A DNA stretch of 64,000 nt from Photorhabdus luminescens subsp. luminescens. GTDB taxonomy: Bacteria > Pseudomonadota > Gammaproteobacteria > Enterobacterales > Enterobacteriaceae. The DNA is taken from positions 1-64,000 of the forward strand of contig NZ_JXSK01000013.1 in assembly GCF_001083805.1 (NCBI RefSeq), in the 5' to 3' direction. How positions within the stretch are numbered: the stretch's first letter is position 1; every line of letters starts with the position of its first letter. A program made the translations under genes and the position numbers. A model generated the notes under the pieces. It did no database searches. It saw only the letters and a program-made list of their open reading frames with translations, and was not told the origin of the DNA. Positions 36,307-45,204 of the stretch are shown here, piece after piece.

Positions 36307-37422
36307 ATGAAAAAAGAACCAGTTAATACATCAAATCCAGATAATATCGAATTATCTGTTACAGACGAGATAAAAGCCGAAAATTTACCTATCGCGGTGT
36401 CCGGCATTGTCCCAGTGACGAATACCTATAATGGCCGACTCGAAGTTTTTGGTGTAAGTACTGATAATGCAGTATGGAGCAATGGACAAACGACACATAC
36501 AGGCTCTTCCTGGACCGGCTGGACCTCACTCGGCTTAAAGGCAACCAGCAAACCTGCCGTTCACATCAATACAGACGGTCGATTGGAAGTATTCGCACGC
36601 GGCGCCGATAACGCCCTATGGCATAACTGGCAAACCGCCCCCGGCGCCGGTTGGTCAGGCTGGCAATCTTTAGGTGGCGTGCTCACCAGTAATCCTGTGG
36701 TATCTGTCAACGCCGATGGTCGGCTTGAAGTCTTTGCCCGCGGCGCCGACAACACACTTTGGCACATCTGGCAAACCGCCCCCCACTCCAATCCGTGGTC
36801 AAGCTGGTATTCTCTGGGCCAAGTGATCACCAGTAACCCGGCAGTCCATATCAACTCTGACGGTCGGCTGGAGGTTTTTGCCCGCGGCGCCGACAATGCA
36901 CTCTGGCACATCTGGCAAACCGCTCCCCATACCGGTTATTGGTCAAGTTGGCAGTCTTTAGGCGGCGTCATCAATAGTGACCCTGTGGTCATCCGCACCG
37001 TCGATGGCCGGCTTGAGGTTTTTGTACGCGGCACTGATAACGCTCTCTACCACATCTGGCAAACCGTCCCCTATTCCAGTCAGTGGTCTAACTGGGCTTC
37101 ATTGGGTGGTATTATCACCAGCGCCCCTGCGGTAGCAAAGAACTGCGACGGCCGACTTGAGGTTTTTGTACGCGGCACTGATAACGCTCTCTACCACATC
37201 TGGCAAAATGATACCCATTCCGGTTCATGGCACACTAACTGGGAGCGATTGGGTGGTGGACTCTCCAGCGGCCCAGAAGTCGTGAAAAATTCTGATGGTC
37301 AACTTGAAGTCTTTGTACGTGACAATGGTAACGGACTCCACCACATCTGGCGTACCCCATCATCGTGGTCAGCTTGGACCTCCCTTGGCGGCATCTTAAT
37401 CGACGCTTCCGTGATCAAATAA
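36307..37422 (+). CDS. PLL-family seven-bladed beta-propeller lectin, copy 1
   Basis: 371 residues made of seven repeats of about 47 residues, each with GRLEVFxxGxDNALWHxWQT, a W-SW turn and an SLGG-x-TS-P-V strand. The Photorhabdus lectins PLL, PLL2, PLL3 and PHL have this design; each blade interface forms a sugar site, commonly for fucose and O-methylated sugars, with roles proposed in nematode or insect host interaction. A polar N-terminal extension of about 25 residues precedes blade 1 and no classical signal peptide is seen. Blade 7 is most diverged (GQLEVFVRDNGNGLHH). Confidence 0.9.
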   Translation: MKKEPVNTSNPDNIELSVTDEIKAENLPIAVSGIVPVTNTYNGRLEVFGVSTDNAVWSNGQTTHTGSSWTGWTSLGLKATSKPAVHINTDGRLEVFARGADNALWHNWQTAPGAGWSGWQSLGGVLTSNPVVSVNADGRLEVFARGADNTLWHIWQTAPHSNPWSSWYSLGQVITSNPAVHINSDGRLEVFARGADNALWHIWQTAPHTGYWSSWQSLGGVINSDPVVIRTVDGRLEVFVRGTDNALYHIWQTVPYSSQWSNWASLGGIITSAPAVAKNCDGRLEVFVRGTDNALYHIWQNDTHSGSWHTNWERLGGGLSSGPEVVKNSDGQLEVFVRDNGNGLHHIWRTPSSWSAWTSLGGILIDASVIK

Positions 37423-38000
37423 TTTAAAAGGAGCCAGATTCGCACAATATACGCGTAACTTTCTGGCCCGATGCATTAGAGAAAGTATTCACTACTCTGC
37501 ATCAGGCCAGTAATACCTCATTTGCTGGCGTTATCCCAATAGCCAGATGACGAATTGTGTACTTTAATAACGATCATCAGATATTTTGAATAAAAAATAA
37601 AATAACCGTGAAAAAAACAGATTTAAAATAGAAAATAAATAAAACTTTAAAATAAGAAAATAGTTTATATATAATTAATGTTTTTTATACGTTTGCATTT
37701 AAAAATACATATCAACATATAGAGCAGAATAATATAAAATCACATTCTTATGATAACTAAAGAATTATAATTTAACGTCAAACAAAATATTACTTACTCA
37801 TTCTATAAATAAGAATAAATAAGGTTTCATAATTCCGCTACACATGGTTTTATTCAACTCATTGTTATACATAGGGTTGTTGGTAGATAAGGTGTAGCAC
37901 CATTTTGGAAAGTTATTTATACAAGATGCAATCGAAAATACTAATGTTAAATTAAATATATTTCTTATTAAATGACTATTTACTTTAAAAGGATATCTAT
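37423..38000. other. Intergenic region after lectin copy 1
   Basis: 578 bp without a gene. Contains the hairpin at 37463-37510, a block ATAGCCAGATGACGAATTGT (37540-37559) that recurs almost unchanged after lectin copy 4 (from 42586), and an AT-rich leader for copy 2 with less conserved promoter sequence than copies 1, 3 and 4. Confidence 0.45.
37463..37510 (+). terminator. Conserved 3' hairpin, lectin unit 1
   Basis: CTGGCCCGATGCA pairs with TGCATCAGGCCAG with one C-A mismatch and a 22-nt loop. The same structure follows all five lectin genes. There is no downstream T run, so it may be a Rho-dependent end, a stabilising stem or a recombination mark. Confidence 0.6.
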
Positions 38001-39107
38001 ATGAAAAAAGAACCTATTAATATACCAGATCCAGATAATGCCGAGCCGTCTGTTGCAAACAAAGTAGAAATATCCAACGAAATTTCTTGGACCGCACTAC
38101 CCGGAGTTATCTCAGCAGCAAACAACGCCGATGGTCGGCTTGAGATTTTCGGTGTGAGCACCGACAATGCTGTGTGGCACAATTGGCAAACAGAACCAAA
38201 CACCGAATCTTCCTGGTCTGGTTGGCGCTCGATGAATGAAGGAGCCACCAGCAAACCCGCCGTTTACATTAATTCAGACGGCAGATTGGAAGTATTCGTC
38301 CGTGGTTCTGACAATGCATTATGGCATAACTGGCAGACCGCCCCCGGCGCCGGTTGGTCAGGCTGGCAATCTTTAGGCGGTATCATCACTAGTAACCCAG
38401 TGGTATATGTCAACGCCGATGGTCGGCTTGAGGTCTTTGCTCGCAGTTCCGATAACGCTCTCTGGCACATCTGGCAAACCGCTCCCCATGCCGGTCCGTG
38501 GTCTAGTTGGCAATCACTAAATGGCGTGCTCACCAGTGATCCAGCGGTATATATCAACGCCAGTGGTCTGCTTGAGGTCTTTGCGCGCAGCAACGATTAC
38601 TCTCTCTGGTACATCAAGCAAACGACTTCTCAGATTTATCCTTGGACAAATTGGCAGTCACTGAGTGGTGTGATAACTAGCAATCCGGTGGTGATCAGCA
38701 ACTCTGATGGTCGGCTTGAAGTTTTTGCACGCGGCTCCGATAACGCTCTCTGGCACATCTGGCAAGTCGCGCCTAATGAAGGTTGGACAAACTGGCGCTC
38801 ACTGTCTGGCGTCATCACCAGCGACCCAGCGGTACATATCAACGCCGACGGCCGGCTTGAGGTCTTTGCGCGCGGCCCCGATAACGCTCTCTGGCATATC
38901 TGGCAGACGGAAGCATCTGGTTCATGGTCTGAATGGACCTCATTGTCTGGTGTGATTACCAGCGCCCCTACGGTAGCGAAGAATTCTGACGGCCGGCTTG
39001 AAGTTTTTGCACGCAGTTCCGATAGCGCACTCTGGCACATTCAGCAAACTACATCATTATCGTGGTCCGCTTGGGCATCCCTCGGCATCACCTTAATTGA
39101 TGCTTGA
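38001..39107 (+). CDS. PLL-family seven-bladed beta-propeller lectin, copy 2
   Basis: 368 residues with the seven-blade layout of copy 1. Blade 4 is unusual: GLLEVFARSNDYSLWYIKQT, with the common GRLEVF Arg and the DNALWH core changed, which probably alters or removes that sugar site. Start ATG behind AAAAGGATATCTAT. It has its own upstream and downstream non-coding regions, so expression is probably independent of copy 1. Cytoplasmic by sequence; release would need lysis or an unusual export route. Confidence 0.9.
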   Translation: MKKEPINIPDPDNAEPSVANKVEISNEISWTALPGVISAANNADGRLEIFGVSTDNAVWHNWQTEPNTESSWSGWRSMNEGATSKPAVYINSDGRLEVFVRGSDNALWHNWQTAPGAGWSGWQSLGGIITSNPVVYVNADGRLEVFARSSDNALWHIWQTAPHAGPWSSWQSLNGVLTSDPAVYINASGLLEVFARSNDYSLWYIKQTTSQIYPWTNWQSLSGVITSNPVVISNSDGRLEVFARGSDNALWHIWQVAPNEGWTNWRSLSGVITSDPAVHINADGRLEVFARGPDNALWHIWQTEASGSWSEWTSLSGVITSAPTVAKNSDGRLEVFARSSDSALWHIQQTTSLSWSAWASLGITLIDA

Positions 39108-39158
39108 GCAGTTAAATAATCTAGTAGGATCAACTTCGCACAAGACACACATAATTTT

Positions 39159-39206
39159 CTGGCCTGATGCATTAAAGAAAACATTCACAGTGCTGCATCA
39201 GGCCAG
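39159..39206 (+). terminator. Conserved 3' hairpin, lectin unit 2
   Basis: CTGGCCTGATGCA and TGCATCAGGCCAG form a perfect 13-bp stem. Relative to unit 1 the mismatch is repaired by a C-to-T change. Confidence 0.6.
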
Positions 39207-39370
39207 TAGTACCTGATTTGATGGAATTAACCCAATATTCGACATACAAGCCAGATATTCACTCCATCTAACTCCCGTTATTTATGATAAAAATATATTT
39301 TTCAAATATAAGTAAAATGAAATCTTAAAATAGAGAAACAATTTATTTATAGTTTATTATTTTTGAATGG

Positions 39371-39411
39371 TTGTATGTAAAAATATATATAAACACATGA
39401 GACTTTATAAT
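39371..39411 (+). promoter_or_regulatory. Conserved promoter-like block upstream of lectin copy 3
   Basis: TTGTATGTAAAAATATATAT ... ACTTTATAATG; the same block, nearly unchanged, lies upstream of copy 4 with TATAAT at 41005-41010, and a diverged form upstream of copy 1. TATAAT sits 166-177 bp before the start codons, implying a long conserved 5' leader. Confidence 0.5.
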
Positions 39412-39579
39412 GTAGCATCACACTTATTTGACACTTTATGGCTCATATACCAGTATCAAATAGAATATTCATTATTTCTCTAAAAATAAAAGTGAGAATA
39501 TTAACTCAACAAATTAAATATCTTGTTTATTAAATAAATACTTAGTGAATCTGAAAAATCATTTCTAACGAGGATATAT

Positions 39580-40695
39580 ATGCAAGAAGAATCTATTAAT
39601 ATACCAAAGCCAGATAATGCCGAGCTTTCTGTTATAAATGAGCTAATCGAAAACTCATCTATCGCGATGTCCAGCATTGTCTCAGTGACTAACAAACCCG
39701 CTGTTTCTCGTAATTTGGACGGTCGATTGGAAGTATTCGTGCGCGGTGCTGATAACGCGCTCTGGCACATCTGGCAAACCGCTCCCAATTCCGATTGGTC
39801 AAACTGGCAATCTTTAGGGAACACCATTACCAGTAACCCTGCCGTATATGCTAACGCCGATGGTCGCCTTGAAGTCTTTGCCCGCGGTGCTGATAACACG
39901 CTCTGGCACATCTGGCAAACCGCGCCCAATTCCAGTTGGTCAGACTGGCAATCTTTAGGGAGCACAATTACCAGTGACCCTGCCGTATATGCTAACGCCG
40001 ATGGTCGTCTTGAAGTCTTTGCCCGCGGTGCTGATAACGCGCTCTGGCACATCTGGCAAACCGCTCCTAATTCCGGCTGGTCAGACTGGCAATCTTTAGG
40101 GAACACAATTACCAGTAACCCTGCCGTATATGCTAACGCCGATGGTCGTCTTGAAGTCTTTGCCCGCGGCGCCGATAACGCCCTCTGGCATATCTGGCAA
40201 ACCGCGCCCAATTCCGGCTGGTCAGACTGGCAATCTTTAGGGAACACAATTACTAGCAACCCTGCCGTATATGCCAACGCCGATGGTCGCCTTGAAGTCT
40301 TTGCCCGCGGCGCCGATAACGCCCTCTGGCACATCTGGCAAACTGCTCCCAATTCCGGCTGGTCAGACTGGCAATCTTTAAAGAACACAATTACTAGCAA
40401 CCCTGCCGTATATGCCAACGCCGATGGTCGCCTTGAAGTCTTTGCCCGCGGCGCCGATAACATCCATAACGCCCTCTGGCACATCTGGCAAACCGCGCCC
40501 AATTCCGGCTGGTCAGACTGGCAATATTTAGGGAACGTACTTACCAGTGACCCTGCCGTATATGCTAACGCCGATGGTCGTCTTGAAGTCTTTGCTCGCG
40601 GCTCCGATAAAGCGCTTTGGCACATCTGGCAGAAGGTAGCATCCGGTTCATGGTCTAGTTCATGGTCTGGCTGGACATCCCTTGGGGCACCTTGA
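39580..40695 (+). CDS. PLL-family lectin, copy 3, with near-identical internal repeats
   Basis: 371 residues, seven blades. Five to six blades are almost identical at DNA level, as direct repeats with a 141-bp period (47 codons): the AACGCCGATGGTCG element recurs near 39853, 39994, 40135, 40276, 40417 and 40567. The divergent first blade of the other copies (GVSTDNAVWHN) is missing, and the total of seven is kept by an extra canonical blade. Blade 6 carries a 3-residue insertion (GADNIHNALWH). The pattern indicates recent unequal recombination or gene conversion within the gene. Confidence 0.9.
   Translation: MQEESINIPKPDNAELSVINELIENSSIAMSSIVSVTNKPAVSRNLDGRLEVFVRGADNALWHIWQTAPNSDWSNWQSLGNTITSNPAVYANADGRLEVFARGADNTLWHIWQTAPNSSWSDWQSLGSTITSDPAVYANADGRLEVFARGADNALWHIWQTAPNSGWSDWQSLGNTITSNPAVYANADGRLEVFARGADNALWHIWQTAPNSGWSDWQSLGNTITSNPAVYANADGRLEVFARGADNALWHIWQTAPNSGWSDWQSLKNTITSNPAVYANADGRLEVFARGADNIHNALWHIWQTAPNSGWSDWQYLGNVLTSDPAVYANADGRLEVFARGSDKALWHIWQKVASGSWSSSWSGWTSLGAP
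39745..40640 (+). repeat. 141-bp tandem repeats inside lectin copy 3
   Basis: About six units of 141 bp (one of 150 bp) with very high mutual identity, each coding one propeller blade. Slippage by one unit would keep the frame but change blade number. Confidence 0.85.
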
Positions 40696-41186
40696 GCGAC
40701 GCTTAAACAATGAAATAATCTGTCAAGCTCAGCTCCGCACAAGACATACATAACTTTTTGGCCTGATGCATTAGAGAAAACATTTACTACTCTGCATCAG
40801 GCCAGTAGTACCTTGTTTGCTGGAATTAACCTAATATTCAACACACAAGCCAGGTATTCCCTCGACCTAACTCCCGTTATTTATGATAAAAATATATTTT
40901 TCAAATATAAGTAAAATGAAACTTTAAAACAAAGAAATAATTTATTTATCATTTATTATTTTTGAATAATTGTATGCAAAAATACATATAAACACACGAG
41001 ACTTTATAATGTAGCATCTCATCCACTTAATACTTAACGGATCATTAATCAGCATAAAATAAAACATTAATTATTTCTTCAAAGAAGAAAGAGTAAAAAT
41101 GAGAGTATTAATTCACAGAATTAAACACCTTACTTATTAAATGACTATTTAGTCAATCTGAAAAATTATTTCTAACGAGGATATAT
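40696..41186. other. Intergenic region after lectin copy 3, with leader of copy 4
   Basis: 491 bp, no gene. The layout copies the region after copy 2: hairpin 40759-40804, the CTAACTCCCGTTATTTATGA block, then the promoter-like block with TATAAT at 41005-41010. The resemblance shows that whole gene-plus-spacer units were duplicated. Confidence 0.5.
40759..40804 (+). terminator. Conserved 3' hairpin, lectin unit 3
   Basis: TGGCCTGATGCA and TGCATCAGGCCA form a perfect 12-bp stem; the outermost C-G pair of the other units is lost (T at the 5' side). Confidence 0.6.
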
Positions 41187-42302
41187 ATGCAACAAGAATC
41201 TATTAATATGCCAAAGTCAGATAATACCGAACTACCTGTTGAAAATGAGGTAGCCATCGAAAACGGCACAATCGCGTTGTCTGAAATTGTCTCAGTAGTA
41301 AACACCGCTGATGGTCGGCTTGAGGTTTTCGGCGTCGGTACTGACAATGCTGTGTGGCACAATCGGCAAACAGAACCACATTCAGGCTCTTCCTGGTCTG
41401 GCTGGATCTCACTTAACGGAAACGTAACCAGCAAACCTGTCGTTTATATCAATACAGATGGTCGACTGGAAGTATTCGCACGCGGCACCGATAATGCGCT
41501 CTGGCATACCTGGCAAACCGCCGTCAATGCCGGTTGGTCAAACTGGCAATCTTTAGGAGGTACAATTACTAGTAACCCAGCGGTAGCTGTTAGCACCGAT
41601 GGTCGGCTAGAAGTCTTTGCGCGCGGCACCGATAACGCTCTCTACCACATCTCACAAACTGCCGCTCATTCCGGTCCGTGGTCAAATTGGCAATCTTTGA
41701 ACGGCGCGATCACCAGCAACCCCGCAGTTCATATCAACTCCGACGGTCGGCTTGAAGTCTTCGCGCGTGGTACCGATAACGCTCTCTGGCACATCTGGCA
41801 AACCGCTCCCCATTCCAACCAGTGGTCAAATTGGGATTCACTCGGTGGCATCATCACTAGCGATCCTGTAGTCATCGACACCGCTGATGGTCGGCTTGAA
41901 GTTTTTGCACGCGGCACCAATAACGCACTCTACCACATCTGGCAAACCGTTCCCCATTCCGGGCCGTGGTCTGGCTGGGCTTCGTTAAATGGCTGGCTCA
42001 CCAGTGCCCCTGCGGTGGCAAAGAACGCCGATGGACGACTTCAAGTTTTTGCACGCGGCGCTAATAACACACTCTACCAAATCTGGCAAACGGCTTCCCA
42101 TTCCGGTCCGTGGTCTAATTGGGCCCCGTTCAATGGCACGATCACCAGCGCACCAACGGCAGTGAAAGACGCCGATGGTCGGCTTGAAATTTTTGTTCGC
42201 GGCACCGATAACGCTCTCTGGAACACCAGGCAAGGCACATCATCGTGGTCCGCTTGGGTATCCCTCAATGGCTCATTAATCGACGCTTCAGCAATCAAAT
42301 AA
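41187..42302 (+). CDS. PLL-family seven-bladed beta-propeller lectin, copy 4
   Basis: 371 residues, seven blades. The N-terminal extension (MQQESINMPKSDNTELPVEN) is close to that of copy 3. Several blades have LYH or LYQ in place of LWH (RGTDNALYHISQT, RGTNNALYHIWQT, RGANNTLYQIWQT), an aromatic change in a residue expected to line the sugar pocket. Start context GAGGATATATATG as in the other copies, with the conserved promoter-like block 177 bp upstream. Confidence 0.9.
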   Translation: MQQESINMPKSDNTELPVENEVAIENGTIALSEIVSVVNTADGRLEVFGVGTDNAVWHNRQTEPHSGSSWSGWISLNGNVTSKPVVYINTDGRLEVFARGTDNALWHTWQTAVNAGWSNWQSLGGTITSNPAVAVSTDGRLEVFARGTDNALYHISQTAAHSGPWSNWQSLNGAITSNPAVHINSDGRLEVFARGTDNALWHIWQTAPHSNQWSNWDSLGGIITSDPVVIDTADGRLEVFARGTNNALYHIWQTVPHSGPWSGWASLNGWLTSAPAVAKNADGRLQVFARGANNTLYQIWQTASHSGPWSNWAPFNGTITSAPTAVKDADGRLEIFVRGTDNALWNTRQGTSSWSAWVSLNGSLIDASAIK

Positions 42303-42948
42303 TCTGGAATGAATCCAGCTTTGCATAAGACAAACGTCACCTTCTGGCCCGATACGCTAAGGAAAATATTCACTGCGCTTCATCGGGCCAGTGGTACAAA
42401 ATTTGCTGATAAAAATCTGATACTCGATACATAAACCCGGTACGAATTCTAAATTACATATTATCTTTGATAATAAGAACATATTTTTGTCTATCTGAAA
42501 CAGACTGTTAGTCGAATATGCCTGGAAAACAACTTCAAACAGAATAACCTTTTTTAGGTACATGATTAAATCAGGATCTGTGTTTATCAATAGCCAGATT
42601 ACGAATTGTGTGCTTTAATAATGATTCAAAAAAATATTTTAAATAAAATTTAAAAAACATAGAAAAATATATTTAAAATAGGAACCAACTGGGACTTTAA
42701 AATAAAAAAATAGTTAATTTAAATTAAATAATTTCGTATAAAAACAACATATAAAAATATGTAACCGCATAATACGAGGCTATATTTATTTAACATTTTA
42801 CAGTTCAATCATTAACAAAAAAACATCCACCATTTATTTCATTAAAAAAATAGGAGACCAGTAAAAACATCAATATATAAAGCCCAATAACCTTCCCATT
42901 AAGTGATTATTTTTAGTCCGAAAAATTATTTTTAAAGAGAATATATAT
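42303..42948. other. Intergenic region after lectin copy 4
   Basis: 646 bp without a credible gene. Holds the hairpin at 42344-42391, the ATAGCCAGATTACGAATTGT block (42586-42605) shared with the region after copy 1, and a diverged AT-rich leader for copy 5. Confidence 0.45.
42344..42391 (+). terminator. Conserved 3' hairpin, lectin unit 4
   Basis: CTGGCCCGAT pairs perfectly with ATCGGGCCAG. Compared with unit 2 a T-A pair has become C-G, a compensated change. Confidence 0.6.
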
Positions 42949-44079
42949 ATGAAAAAAGAGCCCATAAAAACGCCAAATCCAGATAATACCGAAGTATATG
43001 TTGCCGATGAAGTAGGAATAGAGAGCTCTGCAATAGCATTACCTGGAATTGTCTCAGTAGCAAACAACGCCGATAATCGACTTGAAGTTTTCGGTGTGAG
43101 CGCTGACAGCGCAGTATGGCACAACTGGCAAACAACACCGCTGCCAAGCTCCTCTTGGGCCGGCTGGAGCAAATTTAACGGAGTAGTAACTAGCAAACCC
43201 GCTGTTCATCGTAATTCGGACGGCCGATTGGAAGTATTCGTGCGTGGTACGGACAATGCACTCTGGCACAACTGGCAGACCGCCGCTGATAGCAATACTT
43301 GGTCAAGCTGGCAGCCGCTACAGGGAGCGATCACCAGTAACCCAGAGGTATGCATCAACTCTGACGGCCGACTTGAGGTCTTTGCACGCGGCACCGATAA
43401 CGCTCTCTGGCACATCTGGCAAACCGCAGCCCATACCAATTCGTGGTCAAACTGGAAATCTCTAGGCGGCACACTCACCAGTAACCCTGCCGCACATATC
43501 AACGCCGATGGCCGGATTGAGGTCTTTGCACGTGGCTCCGATAACGCGCTATGGCACATTTGGCAAACGACTGCCCACACGGATCAGTGGTCAAATTGGC
43601 AATCACTAAAAGGCATAATCACTAGCGATCCAGTGGTCATCGACAACTGCGATGGTCGGCTCGAAGTCTTTGCACGCGGTGCCGATAGCACACTCCGGCA
43701 CATCTCACAGATCAGCTCAGATTCTGTTTCGTGGTCAAACTGGCAGTGTTTGGATGGTGTGATTACTAGCGCCCCGGCGGCAGTGAAGAATATCTCTGGT
43801 CAGCTTGAGGTCTTTGCACGCGGCGCTGATAACACGCTCTGGCGCACCAGGCAAATTTCTCATAACGGTCCGTGGTCTAACTGGGCCTCATTCACAGGCA
43901 TTATCGCCAGCGCCCCAACGCTAGCAAAGAATTCAGATGGCCGGATTGAGGTCTTTGTGCTTGGTCTTGATAAAGCCCTCTGGCACCTCTGGCAAACCAC
44001 TTCATCACCGACATCATCGTGGACCGCCTGGGCTCTCATCGGCGGTATCACCTTGATCGACGCTTCTGTGATCAAGTAA
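42949..44079 (+). CDS. PLL-family seven-bladed beta-propeller lectin, copy 5
   Basis: 376 residues, the most diverged of the five. Blades 5-7 depart from the canonical core (ADSTLRHISQI, GQLEVFARGADNTLWRTRQI, GRIEVFVLGLDKALWHLWQT), so several sugar sites may be weak or altered. The N-terminal extension MKKEPIKTPNPDNTEVYV is like copies 1 and 2. It ends the lectin array, with its own 3' hairpin. Confidence 0.9.
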   Translation: MKKEPIKTPNPDNTEVYVADEVGIESSAIALPGIVSVANNADNRLEVFGVSADSAVWHNWQTTPLPSSSWAGWSKFNGVVTSKPAVHRNSDGRLEVFVRGTDNALWHNWQTAADSNTWSSWQPLQGAITSNPEVCINSDGRLEVFARGTDNALWHIWQTAAHTNSWSNWKSLGGTLTSNPAAHINADGRIEVFARGSDNALWHIWQTTAHTDQWSNWQSLKGIITSDPVVIDNCDGRLEVFARGADSTLRHISQISSDSVSWSNWQCLDGVITSAPAAVKNISGQLEVFARGADNTLWRTRQISHNGPWSNWASFTGIIASAPTLAKNSDGRIEVFVLGLDKALWHLWQTTSSPTSSWTAWALIGGITLIDASVIK

Positions 44080-44119
44080 TCAGAAAGAAGCTAGCTTCAC
44101 ACGAGGCGATCGTGAGCTG

Positions 44120-44166
44120 CTGGCCCGGTGCAAAAGGAAAATATCCATTGCGTCTCACCGGGCCAG
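44120..44166 (+). terminator. Conserved 3' hairpin, lectin unit 5
   Basis: CTGGCCCGGTG pairs perfectly with CACCGGGCCAG; an A-T pair of the other units is replaced by G-C on both sides, direct covariation support for a functional RNA stem. Confidence 0.65.
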
Positions 44167-44343
44167 ATAGGGGGATAATGGGCTGTACCCAAATTCTGTA
44201 TCAAGGCTCTTTTATCATCAATATTCGAACATTTAAGGATTATTTTTATAAAAAAAGCTATATCTCAACCTACACATTTACAACTGATTAATTCACCCGT
44301 CATTACTGTCCCACTTAATCTTCATCATTCAACCGCAATGGTT

Positions 44344-44470
44344 TATACCCAATGGATTTCAAGATGCATCGCGACGGCAAGGGAGCGAATCCCCGGGAGC
44401 ATAGAGAACTATGTGACCGGGGTGAGTGAGTGCAGCCAACAAAGAGGCAACTTGAAAGATAACGGGTATA
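44344..44470. repeat. ERIC element (intergenic repeat unit), 127 bp
   Basis: Ends TATACCC and GGGTATA, with the characteristic inner segments TTTCAAGATGCATCGCGACG, GTGACCGGGGTGAGTGAGTG and GCAGCCAACAAAGAGGCAAC. Length is exactly the standard 127 bp. It lies between the last lectin unit and a gene fragment whose frame begins at the element's edge. Confidence 0.9.
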
Positions 44471-44473
44471 AAC

Positions 44474-44776
44474 GGTAAAATAGATGGCAATGCCTGTATA
44501 GTTGTTCCTCTATCAAGCAAATGTGATCAAAATAAATTACAACGTGGAATGCATGTTGTAATTGATAAAAACGTTATTGAAAATATGAAATATTTTGAAC
44601 AAATAACACGTTGGGCAAAAGCGGATCTTGTACAACAAGTCAGCCGACAACGGCTACAAAGGCCAAGAACTGATAGAGGTTATTTAAATCAAATTTTACC
44701 CAGAGAAATTATCACTAAAATTCAATTGGCAATAATTAAAGCCATAAATGCAAGTCAATTGTTATCAAAATCATAA
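44474..44776 (+). pseudogene. 5'-truncated gene fragment next to the ERIC element
   Basis: An open frame runs from the ERIC boundary, upstream of its first ATG at 44549, and reads coherently: ACIVVPLSSKCDQNKLQRG, then VVIDKNVIENMKYFEQITRW, AKADLVQQVSRQRLQR, RTDRGYLNQILPREIITKIQ. The PLSS and QRG-HVVI-K pattern suggests the C-terminal part of a PemK/MazF-like toxin family protein, but that is tentative. No start codon with a ribosome site is seen before the coherent part, so I read it as the remains of a gene cut at its 5' side. Confidence 0.45.
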
Positions 44777-44861
44777 CACTTGATCTTTCCAGTAAGATCG
44801 CTGACAATATGACTGTTGCCCATAGAGGCCTAAAGTATTTATTCCCCTTGAGGGACCTGCA

Positions 44862-44884
44862 AAGCCTAGCTAATTGCTAGGCTT
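44862..44884. terminator. Perfect 9-bp hairpin
   Basis: AAGCCTAGC, loop TAATT, GCTAGGCTT. No T run follows on the plus strand. It probably ends or separates transcripts between the gene fragment and the minus-strand ORF. Confidence 0.4.
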
Positions 44885-44926
44885 CTGCCATTTCAGCGCT
44901 CCATAATTTCAACAAAAAATTTCCAT

Positions 44927-44956
44927 AAAAAAAGCTCTTAGTACATAAGAACTTAG
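44927..44956 (-). terminator. Intrinsic terminator on the minus strand
   Basis: On the minus strand AAGTTCTTA and TAAGAGCTT form a stem (one wobble) with loop TGTAC, followed by seven T. It lies at the 3' end of the small minus-strand ORF that begins near 45204. Confidence 0.55.
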
Positions 44957-45204
44957 GCTGTTGGCAAAACTAATGACAAAAACCAATGAGACACTTGCTT
45001 TGATTTTGCATTGGTCATACTGGCGTCAGCGACATCAATATCGAACTCAACAATCTCACTATCGTCACCGAAGAAATTCTTTACCAACAAGGCAATTACG
45101 GCTGTAGTATTAGAAAGCAAAAACCAGTCAACATCGGGAAATTCTTTAAACCACTTCGGCAACGCAGCTTTATCTTTCACACAGAACCAAATTAACCAGA
45201 CCAA
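44953..45204 (-). CDS. Small hypothetical or decayed membrane-associated protein
   Basis: About 83 residues from a TTG; the open frame goes some 20 residues further without an ATG and includes a hydrophobic segment (FAKLVVILVWLIWFCV). The rest (KWFKEFPDVDWFLLSNTTAV, ASMTNAKSKQVSHWFLSLV) reads like real protein, and a good terminator follows. The lack of a proper start suggests a 5'-truncated gene. Divergent from mutS; its start region is part of the repeat shared with 26249-26381. Confidence 0.35.
   Translation of the reverse strand: MVWLIWFCVKDKAALPKWFKEFPDVDWFLLSNTTAVIALLVKNFFGDDSEIVEFDIDVADASMTNAKSKQVSHWFLSLVLPTA

Larger units (their letters stand above)
39108..39579. other. Intergenic region after lectin copy 2, with leader of copy 3
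   Basis: 472 bp, no gene. It holds the hairpin at 39159-39206, a block running through CTAACTCCCGTTATTTATGA (39270-39289) shared with the region after copy 3, and the leader of copy 3 with TATAAT at 39406-39411, 169 bp before the start codon. Confidence 0.5.

Noticed and set aside
39501-40751. A 416-codon minus-strand frame across lectin copy 3, and similar antisense frames in the other copies
   Set aside because: It is the mirror of the repeated lectin code; the regular codon pattern keeps the antisense frame open. No ribosome site or family features.
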